Shown one piece after another: positions 32,291-41,513 of a stretch of DNA of 64,000 bases. Each line of letters starts with the position of its first letter. Position 1 is the stretch's first letter. The translations under genes and the position numbers were made by a program. Below the pieces are notes generated by a model. The model did no database searches. It saw nothing but the letters and a program-made list of their open reading frames with translations, and was not told the DNA's origin. Origin of the DNA: Alphaproteobacteria bacterium UBA1301 (GTDB lineage: Bacteria; Pseudomonadota; Alphaproteobacteria; Micropepsales; Micropepsaceae); assembly GCA_002307725.1 (NCBI GenBank), contig DBUB01000004.1, positions 1 to 64,000 on the forward strand, read 5' to 3'.

Positions 32291-34284
32291 GTCCGGACCC
32301 TGGCGATGGTGACCAAGAGCGGAGCCGGCATCGGTCCATCATATGACCATACGATTTTCTTGGAGCGCAGGATGGTTCCGTAACTCGGCGCCAGACGCGC
32401 GCCCTCGACGCGGCAGGCCCATCCCGCGGCGCCGGACCAGACAAGCTCGAATGCCCTCCGCGGCGTCTCCAGCAAGTATGTCCGTTCCCCACAAACCGAA
32501 GGCAAAACCGAAGGTGCCAGATGAAGCGGAACCGAGATCCTGTGCCGTCCGCGGCCATCGAACCTATCTTCGATCGAAAGCCTCCCATCTGACAACACGA
32601 TCCGCCGCACCGGACGCACCGGCTCAGCCAGTCGGTCGAAGCCGGTATGGCTTATGGTCAGGCTGTCGCGCTGGACGTCCAGGACTACCGGCGTGGCATC
32701 GTTCCGAAGGTGCCATAAGTCCGTCGGAGTGACGAAACGATTGATTTCTTCGCCGTCGATCTGGGGCGTGTTATGGGCCGCAGTGGAACGGAACCGGTTC
32801 CGCTCCTCAACCGAGGCCGTATAGACGTAGCAGCCGGAATCGACGATGAGGACTTCGCCGTCAAGCGCCGCTTCGATGCTCAAGATGTCGTTATGGCCGT
32901 GGCCGCCGCGCCCGTCCAGCCCCACCGGTCCGCAGTCTACCACAACATGATCGCCGCCCCGCGCCAGGACGAAGAAGCCGCCGTCCGGAAAATGCTCGCT
33001 TCGACGCAGCGGCGGCACGTGGTCCAGGAGCCGTTCGACCACCGCAGGACCGCACAGCCAATAGACTTCGTGCACCGGTCCGGAAAACCGACGCAGAAGT
33101 TCGAGATCGTCGGCGAAAGTTCCGATCAGGGCAATGAGATAACGGTGATCGGCGAACTCGCCCTGCACCTGCGCCATCGGCAGCGTGCGGGCGTTATCCG
33201 CATCACCAAACACCGCCGAACTGCCATCGTCGCGCATGTAGGCCGCTACGAAACGTCCCATTGCAGCAAGGCGCGACCGCCAGACCTCGGCAACGGTAAT
33301 ACCACACGCGCGAGCATAGATTGCCGGCAGGGCGAACAATTCACAGTTCAGTCGGTGATAGGGTATGGAGGCCTCGTAATTGACGCCGTCGGGAAAATTC
33401 TGGGGCGTGATCTCCCTGCTCAATTCGGCCAATCCCTGCGCCAGCCAACGCCCGGGCGCCCGGCCACGGCCGAAAAATAGTCCAGCGAACGCCAGGCCAG
33501 CGGCAGCGGCATTGAAATGATTGCCGTTGATATCCGAGCGTTCGATGTGCCGCTCGGTGAAATCAGCATGGAGATAAACAGCCGTCAGGAATTTCGCTCG
33601 GAAACCCGCCTCAGTAAAGGCCGCACTGTCGTGCAGGGCGTGGAACAGCCAAGTGAACGTCAGGATACGCAGTGCCACTTCCATTGTGCAGGTCCAGTTC
33701 ACGGACCAGGCGTAGGGATTGCCGTCGATCCAGTCCTCGACCACGCCGCGTACCGCGGCGGCGTGACGCTCGTCGCGCTCCAACACATAGAGTTGGGCGA
33801 GCGGGACCAGCCACTGCAAGCGTGAGAGCTCCCAAGGGACCTTAACGTCGCTAGACCGGTCTAAATCGAGGGTATCGATGGTACGGAAAAACGCGTTGGG
33901 CCAACGCCGCCCGGTGACGAAGTCGCGCGACCAATCGGTCGGCGTGTCCAGGTAAACCGGCCCCGACCCCAGAAGGTTCACACGCCGATCCATTGCATCG
34001 GCACTGTCGCGACGAATGCGCTCGCGCTCGCCCGGGCAAAGATGGTCGAACGCTTTTACATCGCGCGGAACGAATGGAAACGGGCGAACGGCAAGACGAT
34101 CCCACAGATCGTCGATCGACTTTGCCTCAAGCAAAACACACAGCCGGCGCCCATCCAACCTCGCCGCCCGGCGTGGCGCCAACATCTTCTCGACGCCCGC
34201 CTTCAGTTCCTGAACGATACGTGCGGCGATATACGGAACGGGCTTCCTGATCCCCCTTTTCAATTTGTTGATCAGATCAGGCAT
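32287..34284 (-). CDS. Heparinase II/III / alginate-lyase-like protein, copy 2
   Basis: The 665-residue protein has an alpha toroid (about 150-400: LSRLQWLVPLAQLYVLERDERH, NPYAWSVNWTCTMEVALRILTFTWLFHAL, SDINGNHFNAAAAGLAFAGLFF) and a heparinase II/III beta part (GRGGHGHNDILSIEAALDGE, then SGCYVYTASVEERNRFRSTAAHNTPQIDG). The His in GHGHND and the Tyr in CYVYT are candidate catalytic residues. No signal peptide is evident. It sits 14 bases after asnB and overlaps the flippase gene by 4 bases, so it is in the core operon. It is a distant relative of copy 1 at 17648-19303, with a longer N-terminal part. Confidence 0.87.
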   Translation of the reverse strand: MPDLINKLKRGIRKPVPYIAARIVQELKAGVEKMLAPRRAARLDGRRLCVLLEAKSIDDLWDRLAVRPFPFVPRDVKAFDHLCPGERERIRRDSADAMDRRVNLLGSGPVYLDTPTDWSRDFVTGRRWPNAFFRTIDTLDLDRSSDVKVPWELSRLQWLVPLAQLYVLERDERHAAAVRGVVEDWIDGNPYAWSVNWTCTMEVALRILTFTWLFHALHDSAAFTEAGFRAKFLTAVYLHADFTERHIERSDINGNHFNAAAAGLAFAGLFFGRGRAPGRWLAQGLAELSREITPQNFPDGVNYEASIPYHRLNCELFALPAIYARACGITVAEVWRSRLAAMGRFVAAYMRDDGSSAVFGDADNARTLPMAQVQGEFADHRYLIALIGTFADDLELLRRFSGPVHEVYWLCGPAVVERLLDHVPPLRRSEHFPDGGFFVLARGGDHVVVDCGPVGLDGRGGHGHNDILSIEAALDGEVLIVDSGCYVYTASVEERNRFRSTAAHNTPQIDGEEINRFVTPTDLWHLRNDATPVVLDVQRDSLTISHTGFDRLAEPVRPVRRIVLSDGRLSIEDRFDGRGRHRISVPLHLAPSVLPSVCGERTYLLETPRRAFELVWSGAAGWACRVEGARLAPSYGTILRSKKIVWSYDGPMPAPLLVTIARVRT

Positions 34285-34298
34285 GATGCCGACATTTC

Positions 34299-36326
34299 CT
34301 AAGCTGCAACCTGCTCACTGGAATTGTCGATCCAGTAGTCGTACCACGCCGCCAAATTGAAGAGCGACCAGAGGTACAGGCTGTTGTTGCTGCGGCCGCT
34401 GCGGTGCTCGTCGATAAGGTGCTTGATGTAGCTGCGGTTGAACGGCATGCTCTTGAATAGCCTGCTATCCATCAGTACGCGTTCGACCTGAGCACCGAAA
34501 TCGCCGCGCATCCACTCGGCCATGGGGGCGCCGAACCCCATCTTCTTGCGATAGATGACCTCATGCGGCAACAGCGGCTCGACCGCCTTCTTAAGCAGGT
34601 ACTTCGGCACGTTGTTGTGCACCTTAAGATTCATCGGGATGTCCATGCTGAACTCGACGAGATGATGGTCGAGAAACGGCACGCGCGGCTCAATCGATAC
34701 TGACATGCCGACCTTGTCGACCCGCATCAGCAGAAGCTCGGGCAGACGGTACTTGAACTCGGAATAGATCATGCGGGTCAGAACGTCAGAGCCGGGAGCC
34801 TCCTTGTCGATGCGGTTGAAATAGCTCTCGAAGACACACCAGGTATCGGTCTCGAGCCAGCTTGCATCCAACAGACCCCAGTCTACGAGCCTGTGCGCGG
34901 CGGCCGAGGCGGCCACCTTACTGCCGTCGATAAGATCGCTTTTGATCATGTTCCAGAACACCATCGCACCGCCCCAGAAATGCTCGCGGTTGCGAGCAGC
35001 ACGGTCGATGACGTCGGCATAGACCTGGCGGTGAGGGCGACCCCGGCTGGCCCAACGCGCACCTACCGCAGCCGCTTTTTGCAGCGGTCCCGGAACGTAT
35101 TTGCGGAACGGCGCCCAATAGCGGCGGTACAGATCGAGATATTGCATGTAGCCGTCGTAACCGCAGAACTGCTCGTCGGACCCTTCGCCGACCTGCACAA
35201 CGGTCACGCCGCTATCGCGCGCCAGCTTAGAGACGAAATAGAGCGGGATACAAACCCAGTCCGCAATCGGTTCATCCTGGTGATACACCAACTTGTCGAG
35301 ATAACCGACCATGTCCTTCTCGCCAATCAGCACTTCACGGTGATCGGTCTTGTAGCGATCGGCGACGGCGCGTGCATATTCCAACTCGTTGAGATGCTTG
35401 TAATCGGCGAACCCGACGGTGAAGGTGCGCACCGGCTCGCTGGTATATCGCGTCATCAGCGCGACGTTGGTAGAGGAGTCTATTCCACCGGAGAGAAAGA
35501 CGCCGAACGGCACGTCGGACATCATGCGCTTTTCGACCGCCGCGGTAAGCCGGTCGAGGATGCCGTTCGTGCAGTACTCGATCTGCCGGTTCTCGCTCAT
35601 GCCTTCGAGCGTTCCCGCAGGAATGCCGCGACCGGGCAGCGCGTCCCAATACTGCTTTGCCTTGATCTCGCCACTCATGGAGATGCGTATGAAATAGCCC
35701 GGCGGAATCTTGTAGATGCCCTCGAACATTGTCAGCGGCGCCGGTGTCGTGAGACAGGTAAGATAGTGGTACAGCGCCAGCGGTTCCACCGCCGCTTTGA
35801 CCTGCGGATGGGCGAGAATAGCCTTCATCTCGGAAGCGAAGATCACGCGATCTTTGCCGACCCAGAAGTACAGCGGTTTGACGCCGATACGGTCGCGCAC
35901 AAGGTAGAGCGCTTTTTCATTGCCGTCCCAAATGGCAAAGGCGTAATCGCCTTCGATACGCTCGATCAGACCTTCGATACCCCAATGGCCAAAACCTTCG
36001 ACCAGAACCTCGGTGTCGGAGTGATCTGTTTTGAAGTGGCGGCCGGCCTGTTCCAGCTGCCGCCGGAGACTAGCGTGGTTATAGACCTCGCCGTTGAAAG
36101 TGATGACGATCCTGCCCGAAGCATCGCACATCGGCTGGATGGCGGAATCGCTAAGATCGATGATCGCCAGGCGGCGGTGAGCCAGACCGACCTGCCCGTT
36201 GCCGCTGATCCAAAGACTGCCGCCGTCCGGGCCGCGATGTACCATTGTGTCCCGCATCCGCGTCAGCATCGCGCCGTCGATCGTGACCGATTCGCCGAAG
36301 CCGAGGTGGCCCGCTATTCCACACAT
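34299..36326 (-). CDS. asnB: Asparagine synthetase-type amidotransferase
   Basis: The 675-residue protein has an intact class II glutaminase domain: catalytic Cys2 in MCGIAGHLG, HRGPDGG and FNGEVYNH. The synthetase domain has the ATP loop FLSGGIDSS near residue 270 and VGEGSDEQFCGYDGY. It moves ammonia from glutamine to an AMP-activated carboxylate. In polysaccharide loci such enzymes are thought to amidate uronic acids, which would fit UDP-ManNAcA made by WecB/WecC here; this target is inference. It is tightly placed between a fused oxidoreductase gene (13 bases) and a heparinase-like gene (14 bases). Compare the lasso cyclase at 49516, which lacks Cys2. Confidence 0.9.
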   Translation of the reverse strand: MCGIAGHLGFGESVTIDGAMLTRMRDTMVHRGPDGGSLWISGNGQVGLAHRRLAIIDLSDSAIQPMCDASGRIVITFNGEVYNHASLRRQLEQAGRHFKTDHSDTEVLVEGFGHWGIEGLIERIEGDYAFAIWDGNEKALYLVRDRIGVKPLYFWVGKDRVIFASEMKAILAHPQVKAAVEPLALYHYLTCLTTPAPLTMFEGIYKIPPGYFIRISMSGEIKAKQYWDALPGRGIPAGTLEGMSENRQIEYCTNGILDRLTAAVEKRMMSDVPFGVFLSGGIDSSTNVALMTRYTSEPVRTFTVGFADYKHLNELEYARAVADRYKTDHREVLIGEKDMVGYLDKLVYHQDEPIADWVCIPLYFVSKLARDSGVTVVQVGEGSDEQFCGYDGYMQYLDLYRRYWAPFRKYVPGPLQKAAAVGARWASRGRPHRQVYADVIDRAARNREHFWGGAMVFWNMIKSDLIDGSKVAASAAAHRLVDWGLLDASWLETDTWCVFESYFNRIDKEAPGSDVLTRMIYSEFKYRLPELLLMRVDKVGMSVSIEPRVPFLDHHLVEFSMDIPMNLKVHNNVPKYLLKKAVEPLLPHEVIYRKKMGFGAPMAEWMRGDFGAQVERVLMDSRLFKSMPFNRSYIKHLIDEHRSGRSNNSLYLWSLFNLAAWYDYWIDNSSEQVAA

Positions 36327-36339
36327 CGCCCGAACCCAG

Positions 36340-38478
36340 CTATGGCCGGGCCTCCCCGCTTATGATCTGCCGTTCCACTTCGAAGCTTACGCGCGTCGCT
36401 GCAACCTGTTCCGCGAGAGATATCGGCCAGTCGCCACCCTTCTGGAGACAGTCTGCCAATACCGTGAGTTCCCGAAGATGCCCCTTGTCTGCCTGTTTGC
36501 TGCTCCAGCCGGGTGCGTTGCGGCCGTAGACGACGATCGATTTGTAGTCGTCCATGACGGCGACCGTGCCAGCGGCGAAGATCTGCATACGCTCCTTGGG
36601 ATAGGTTCCAGTACCGAGCGCCGTGTAGGCCAGCGTGCAGACTGAGCCGTCGCTGTACGATACCGTCGCCACGAAATTATCGTTGCGCGCCCAATGCCGG
36701 CTGCCCGGCCTAATAGCTGCAGCAGTAACCTTTTCGACCGTAGCGCCTGTCAGGAAGCTAAACAGATCGTAGATGTGGCAACCTTCACCAATGTTTCGGC
36801 CGGCGCCTTCCTCGGTATGCACCCATGATGCAAGCGATATGTAACCCGCATTCATCTGATAGGTCACGATTAGCGGCGAGCCGCGCCCCACCAGAAACGT
36901 CTTGGCCGCAGTAAGCGCAGGAGAGAAGCGGCGATTGAACCCGGTAAACAGCACCTGGCTGCGTTCCACCTTGTAGTATGCTTCGATGGCGGAGAGCTGA
37001 TCCTCGTTCACCGCCAGCGGCTTTTCCACGAAGACATGCTTGCCGGCCTCCAGCGCCCGCAGAACCAGCGAACCATGAAGATCGTGCCGAGTGCCAATTA
37101 GCACCAGATCGACATTGGGATCCTTCAGAACCTCCTCAGGGTCGGTGCTGGCGTAGTCTGCTTCATAAGTTTTAGCGACGGCCTTGGCATCCGATCCGAT
37201 CTTGCTGGCGACGCCGCGGAGGCGGTAACGCCTTCTCAGCCTCACCATGTTGGCCAGGTGCACGGCCTGCACAAAACTGCCCGCCCCGATCACGCCGATC
37301 CGGATCTCGCTGCCAACCGGCTCGGCCTTGCGCAGTAGAAGCGTGTGCACCGGAACTTCTGTCTTGGGTACGTACTGCAGAAGAATACCCATCGGCTTAT
37401 CTGGCGAGTTCAAGCTGGCAAAGGCTTCGCCAGCTTTCTCGACCGGATAGACCGTCGCGACCAGTGCGCCAACGTCGATGCGGTGCGTCGCGACCATATC
37501 GAGATAGGCCTGCATGTTGCGGTTCTCGGTCCAGCGCACGAAGCCTACCGGATAGTCGAGGCCCGTCTCCTCGTAGAGCGAATCATAGCGGCCAGGCCCA
37601 TAAGAACAGGAAATGAAGAAGTCGATCTCCTTGGTGTAGATATCGGAACGCCGGATACTGAGACCCACATCGCCAACCAGTACGACGCGGCCGCGCTTGC
37701 GGCAGGCCTGGAATGCCAGCGAAACAATCTCGTCGCTGCCGCCTGCGGCGGTTATGATCACGCCGTCGGCCCCAAACCCGTCGGTGAGCTGTTGCACCTG
37801 ATCAGGATAATTGCCGGCGAGCGGATCGATCGCATGTTCGGCACCGAGCGTCAGAGCAAGGGCGCGGCGCGGCGCGATGGGATCGACACCGATTACCCGG
37901 CAACCAGAAGCGCGCAGAAGCTGCGCCGTGATTTGCCCCAGAATCCCCAATCCGACCACTACGAAAATCTCGCCTAACGTCGGGTTGGCGCGGCGCACGC
38001 CTTGAAGCGCGATGGCGCCCAACGTCACCGTGCTCGCCGAACGCATGTCCGCACCTTCGGGAATACGCACCGCAAGGTTCACCGGAACGTCTATGATCTC
38101 TGCGTGGTTGGCGATACCCGCGCCGGCACAGGCCACGGAATCACCGGGCTGGAAACCTGTCACATTGGTGCCGACCTCGATCACGCGACCAGCCGCCGAA
38201 TAACCGCTGGGTGATCCCGCCGCAAGTTGACCGCGAACCCTGCGCATCGTGCGCACCAGACCTTCGTTACGCACAAGGGTCATCACCCTGCGGACGTTTT
38301 CCGGCTGCTGGAGCGCGCGGCGGTACAACGGCAGGGCGGACATGTTCAGCGAAGCCATTTCCGTACCCACACTGATGCAACTGTATTCGACTGCAACCAG
38401 GATGCTGCCAGTTGATACCGTCGGTGCGGGCACTTCTTCGACAGCCGCTTCGCCCTTCCTAATGAGCACCTGTTCCAA
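36340..38478 (-). CDS. Fused zinc-type dehydrogenase / Gfo-Idh-MocA oxidoreductase, copy 2
   Basis: The 712-residue protein has the same two-module plan as the one at 19312-21450. The dehydrogenase part has SGYSAAGRVIEVGTNVTGFQPGDSV and VVGLGILGQITAQLLRASG. The oxidoreductase part has GVIGAGSFVQAVHLANMV, EKPLAVNEDQL and GAGRNIGEGCHIYDLFSFL. The start is a TTG with AAGGAG seven bases upstream. Modules matching between the copies include CSYGxGRYDxxYEExxxDYPxGxVRWTE. The gene lies 62 bases after wecB. The reaction is unknown; an oxidised or epimerised sugar intermediate is a reasonable guess. Confidence 0.88.
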   Translation of the reverse strand: MEQVLIRKGEAAVEEVPAPTVSTGSILVAVEYSCISVGTEMASLNMSALPLYRRALQQPENVRRVMTLVRNEGLVRTMRRVRGQLAAGSPSGYSAAGRVIEVGTNVTGFQPGDSVACAGAGIANHAEIIDVPVNLAVRIPEGADMRSASTVTLGAIALQGVRRANPTLGEIFVVVGLGILGQITAQLLRASGCRVIGVDPIAPRRALALTLGAEHAIDPLAGNYPDQVQQLTDGFGADGVIITAAGGSDEIVSLAFQACRKRGRVVLVGDVGLSIRRSDIYTKEIDFFISCSYGPGRYDSLYEETGLDYPVGFVRWTENRNMQAYLDMVATHRIDVGALVATVYPVEKAGEAFASLNSPDKPMGILLQYVPKTEVPVHTLLLRKAEPVGSEIRIGVIGAGSFVQAVHLANMVRLRRRYRLRGVASKIGSDAKAVAKTYEADYASTDPEEVLKDPNVDLVLIGTRHDLHGSLVLRALEAGKHVFVEKPLAVNEDQLSAIEAYYKVERSQVLFTGFNRRFSPALTAAKTFLVGRGSPLIVTYQMNAGYISLASWVHTEEGAGRNIGEGCHIYDLFSFLTGATVEKVTAAAIRPGSRHWARNDNFVATVSYSDGSVCTLAYTALGTGTYPKERMQIFAAGTVAVMDDYKSIVVYGRNAPGWSSKQADKGHLRELTVLADCLQKGGDWPISLAEQVAATRVSFEVERQIISGEARP

Positions 38479-38540
38479 AACTGGCTCCTTCTCTCCTCGG
38501 CCCGTGTCGTTCGATGGCGCGCCTAGCGCCTCTGCTGTCT

Positions 38541-39668
38541 CTAGTTCGCACGCCCCAGAACTTCGACGATGCGTACTGTGGCCCGTCCGTCCCCATAGGG
38601 ATTATGTACCTGCGACATCTCCTCGTATGCCGCCCGATCGTCGATCAGTCTCAATGTCTCTTCCACGATTTTCCGGCGCTTGGTCCCAACGAGGCGTACC
38701 GTGCCCGCTTCGACAGCTTCAGGCCGTTCGGTGGCATCGCGCATCACCAGAACAGGCTTACCGAGCGACGGCGCTTCCTCCTGGATGCCCCCAGAATCCG
38801 TAATGATAAGATACGACTTCTGCATCAAGAAGACGAATGGCAGATACTCCACCGGATCGATCAGCGCGATGTTGGGCTGGCCGTCAAGATGGCTGTGCAC
38901 CGGGGATTGCACATTTGGATTGGGATGAACCGGGTAGACGATCTGCACATCTGGCCGCGCTCGCGCGATCTCAAGCAAACCCTTGCAGATATTCTCGAAG
39001 CCTTCGCCGAAATTTTCGCGACGGTGGGCGGTCACAAGAATCATACGTTTTTCCGCATCGAGAAAAGGAAACTCAGCAACCAGTGAATTGGCGAGCGCGC
39101 TATCAGCACCAATGCGATCACGGACCCAGAACAAGGTGTCGATCACCGTATTACCCGTCACGTACACCTGCTCGGCCGGCACGCCTTCGCGCAGCAAATT
39201 GTCTCGCGCCCTATTGGTCGGTGCGAAGTTGTAACGCGTCAGCCCTGAGACCAGCTTGCGGTTCGCCTCTTCGGGCCATGGTGCGTACAGATCGCCGGTG
39301 CGCAGGCCGGCCTCAATATGGCCAACCGCGACCTTTTCATAGAAAGCAGCGAGCGCGGAAGCGAATGTCGTGGTGGTATCGCCATGGACAATGACGCAAT
39401 CCGGCTTGCAATCGCGAATCACCTCACCCACGCCTTTGAGTATTCGCGTCGTGACGCCGTAGAGGTCCTGGCCAGCACGCATAATGTTGAGATCGTAGTC
39501 GACCCGAATTCCGAATAGATCAAGCAGCGGATCAAGAAGTTCGCGATGCTGCGCCGTGATACAGAGCCTCATGTCGAAGCGGGGCTCTATGGCGGCCGCT
39601 CGCACGAGTGGCCCCGTCTTGATCATCTCGGGTCGCGTTCCGATGACGATCAATACGCGCTTGGGCAT
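38541..39668 (-). CDS. wecB: UDP-N-acetylglucosamine 2-epimerase (non-hydrolysing)
   Basis: WecB interconverts UDP-GlcNAc and UDP-ManNAc in the cytosol. The 375-residue length is normal. Conserved blocks are IGTRPEMIKTGPLVRA at the start, HGDTTTTFASALAAFY, VGHIEAGLRTGD, VTAHRRENFGEG and TDSGGIQEEAPSLGKPVLVMRDATERPEAVEAGT. With the next upstream gene, wecC, it supplies UDP-N-acetylmannosaminuronic acid for the polymer. The gap from wecC is 178 bases. Confidence 0.95.
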   Translation of the reverse strand: MPKRVLIVIGTRPEMIKTGPLVRAAAIEPRFDMRLCITAQHRELLDPLLDLFGIRVDYDLNIMRAGQDLYGVTTRILKGVGEVIRDCKPDCVIVHGDTTTTFASALAAFYEKVAVGHIEAGLRTGDLYAPWPEEANRKLVSGLTRYNFAPTNRARDNLLREGVPAEQVYVTGNTVIDTLFWVRDRIGADSALANSLVAEFPFLDAEKRMILVTAHRRENFGEGFENICKGLLEIARARPDVQIVYPVHPNPNVQSPVHSHLDGQPNIALIDPVEYLPFVFLMQKSYLIITDSGGIQEEAPSLGKPVLVMRDATERPEAVEAGTVRLVGTKRRKIVEETLRLIDDRAAYEEMSQVHNPYGDGRATVRIVEVLGRAN

Positions 39669-39846
39669 CCCTCAGCTCTCCCGCACATCAGCATTCTTGC
39701 TGGCAAATCGTTGATGAGACGATCAAAATACACCGCCCTTCTTTCAGACAAGCAGCCGCGCTTCTGGCCCTATTGTGTGAGGTTCAGTGCCAAAACGATA
39801 ACGTCAGGCCCAAAACCCATTACAAAGCCAACATTTTCGTAGCGCG

Positions 39847-41151
39847 TCATGCTGCGGCTGTTTGGATTTCGCCTTCGGCAGCGCGCGAATAGTTCCTGAA
39901 CCTGCCGGACCGCCAGATACCGCGAGCGTCGACGATGATCTTCCCCGCCAGCGAGCTCTGCTCCAGTGCCTTAAACGGGGCATGATCGACCAATAAAACC
40001 AGAACATCGGCTTTGGCCAGTGCCTCAGGCAGTGATACCAGACGTACGTCCGGCAGGTTCAGACTGTCGGGTAGCTTGCACACGTGGTCTTCCACCACCA
40101 GAATCGTGCCGACGCTTTCCTTGCCGAGCATATGCACGATTTTGATCGCCGGGCTTTCGCGAAGGTCGCGCACGTTGGGCTTATACGACAGGCCAAAACA
40201 GGCGATCACGGGCTTGTGGTCGAATCCAGCAACAACCCTCTTGACCTTGTCGACGATGAAATATGGCTTGGCATCGTTGACCTCACGTGCCGTACGGATG
40301 AGCCTTGCCTCTTCCGGCATAGCCGCAACGATGAACCACGGATCGACAGCGATGCAATGGCCGCCGACGCCGGCTCCTGGCTCGAGGATGTTTACGCGCG
40401 GATGTTGGTTAGCGATCTCACGCAGTTCCCAGACGTCAATGCCGAGCTTGTCGCAAATCACAGATAGTTCGTTGGCAAAGGCGATATTCACATCGCGGAA
40501 CGAATTCTCTACCAGCTTCGCCATCTCTGCCATGCGCGCCGTCGTTACCGTGCAATCGCCTCGCACGAACACCTTGTAGAGTTCAATGGCACGGCGTCCG
40601 CATTCGGGTGTCAGACCGCCGATCGTGCGGGCGTTCCCGACCAGTTCCTTGATGATCCGGCCTGGCAACACTCGTTCCGGACAGTAGGCTATGTACACGT
40701 CAGGATCATTCACGCCGGGCGAAGGGAATTTCAGATCCGGCCGCTCTTCCGCCAACCACTTCGCCATTAGTTCCGTCGTGCCAATTGGCGACGTCGACTC
40801 CAGCACGACCAGATTTCCCTTCGCCAGGACTGGGGCGATCCGGCGTGCCGCCGATTCCACGTAGGAAATATCGGGCTGATGATCCGCCTTGAACGGTGTG
40901 GGCACCGCTATAATAAAGGCATCTGCCGGTTCAGGCTCGGTCGAGGCATGCAACATGTGCGTATTGACAGCCTGCGCCAGCAACCGATCCAGCGTCGGCT
41001 CGCCGAGATGCGACCGCCCAGAATTTACCGTGGCGACGATACTCTCGAGAATATCGTTGCCGATAACCTCAACACCCGATACGGCAAACATGGTCGCGGT
41101 TGGAAGGCCGATGTAGCCCAAGCCGACGATCAATACTCGACTATACCGCAT
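39847..41151 (-). CDS. wecC: UDP-N-acetyl-D-mannosamine dehydrogenase
   Basis: WecC oxidises UDP-ManNAc twice with NAD to UDP-ManNAcA. Visible features are the N-terminal Rossmann motif VGLGYIGLPTATMFA, the substrate-domain block NSFRDVNIAFANELSVICDKLGID, the catalytic-cysteine region GAGVGGHCIAVDPWF and GLSYKPNVRDLRESPA. I start at the ATG at 41151 (434 residues), which has GGAGGG just upstream and opens RYSRVLIVG; a GTG five codons earlier is less likely. It is the first leftward gene of the locus, divergent from the initiating transferase. Confidence 0.93.
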   Translation of the reverse strand: MRYSRVLIVGLGYIGLPTATMFAVSGVEVIGNDILESIVATVNSGRSHLGEPTLDRLLAQAVNTHMLHASTEPEPADAFIIAVPTPFKADHQPDISYVESAARRIAPVLAKGNLVVLESTSPIGTTELMAKWLAEERPDLKFPSPGVNDPDVYIAYCPERVLPGRIIKELVGNARTIGGLTPECGRRAIELYKVFVRGDCTVTTARMAEMAKLVENSFRDVNIAFANELSVICDKLGIDVWELREIANQHPRVNILEPGAGVGGHCIAVDPWFIVAAMPEEARLIRTAREVNDAKPYFIVDKVKRVVAGFDHKPVIACFGLSYKPNVRDLRESPAIKIVHMLGKESVGTILVVEDHVCKLPDSLNLPDVRLVSLPEALAKADVLVLLVDHAPFKALEQSSLAGKIIVDARGIWRSGRFRNYSRAAEGEIQTAAA

Positions 41152-41513
41152 ACTGCCCTCCATCACCCCGACAGATTAAATCATTGTTGCGCTCCTAGCG
41201 TTTCCCTTCAATCCCACTTGGTTAGACTAATGTTTATGGAGCATAACAAAACAACACTCACTCTAAAATCAGAATCGAGTAATACTCGATTTCCTCAACA
41301 TAATCATTATCAATTCGCCTCAATTCTAGCTACGACTATATATACGTATATATACTTACATACATTTTCTATAGTTGTTCTTGATACCCATTATCATATT
41401 TTGTTTTGCAAACTTACGGATAGCTTTTTTACTATGCCAGTGGCGTTTGGAATACTAAAACCATAAAGGTACACAAAGCCCGGGCCCGCGAGGGAAACAA
41501 GGGGGGGTATGAC
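41152..41513. promoter_or_regulatory. Divergent, AT-rich control region of the polysaccharide locus
   Basis: About 360 bases between wecC (leftward) and the initiating transferase (rightward), strikingly AT-rich from 41220 to 41460, with no supported gene. It contains two palindromes: AATCGAG-TAATA-CTCGATT at 41273-41291 and the perfect 18-base TATATATACGTATATATA at 41337-41354. These are candidate operators, and the promoters of both arms should be here. Confidence 0.65.

Noticed and set aside
34893..36365. 490-codon plus-strand frame opposite asnB
   Set aside because: A GC-driven shadow of the amidotransferase, which has all catalytic motifs on the minus strand.
41337..41354. TATATATACGTATATATA as a simple low-complexity run
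   Set aside because: Kept as an operator candidate instead, because it is an exact 18-base palindrome with a second palindrome nearby; the low-complexity explanation cannot be fully excluded.
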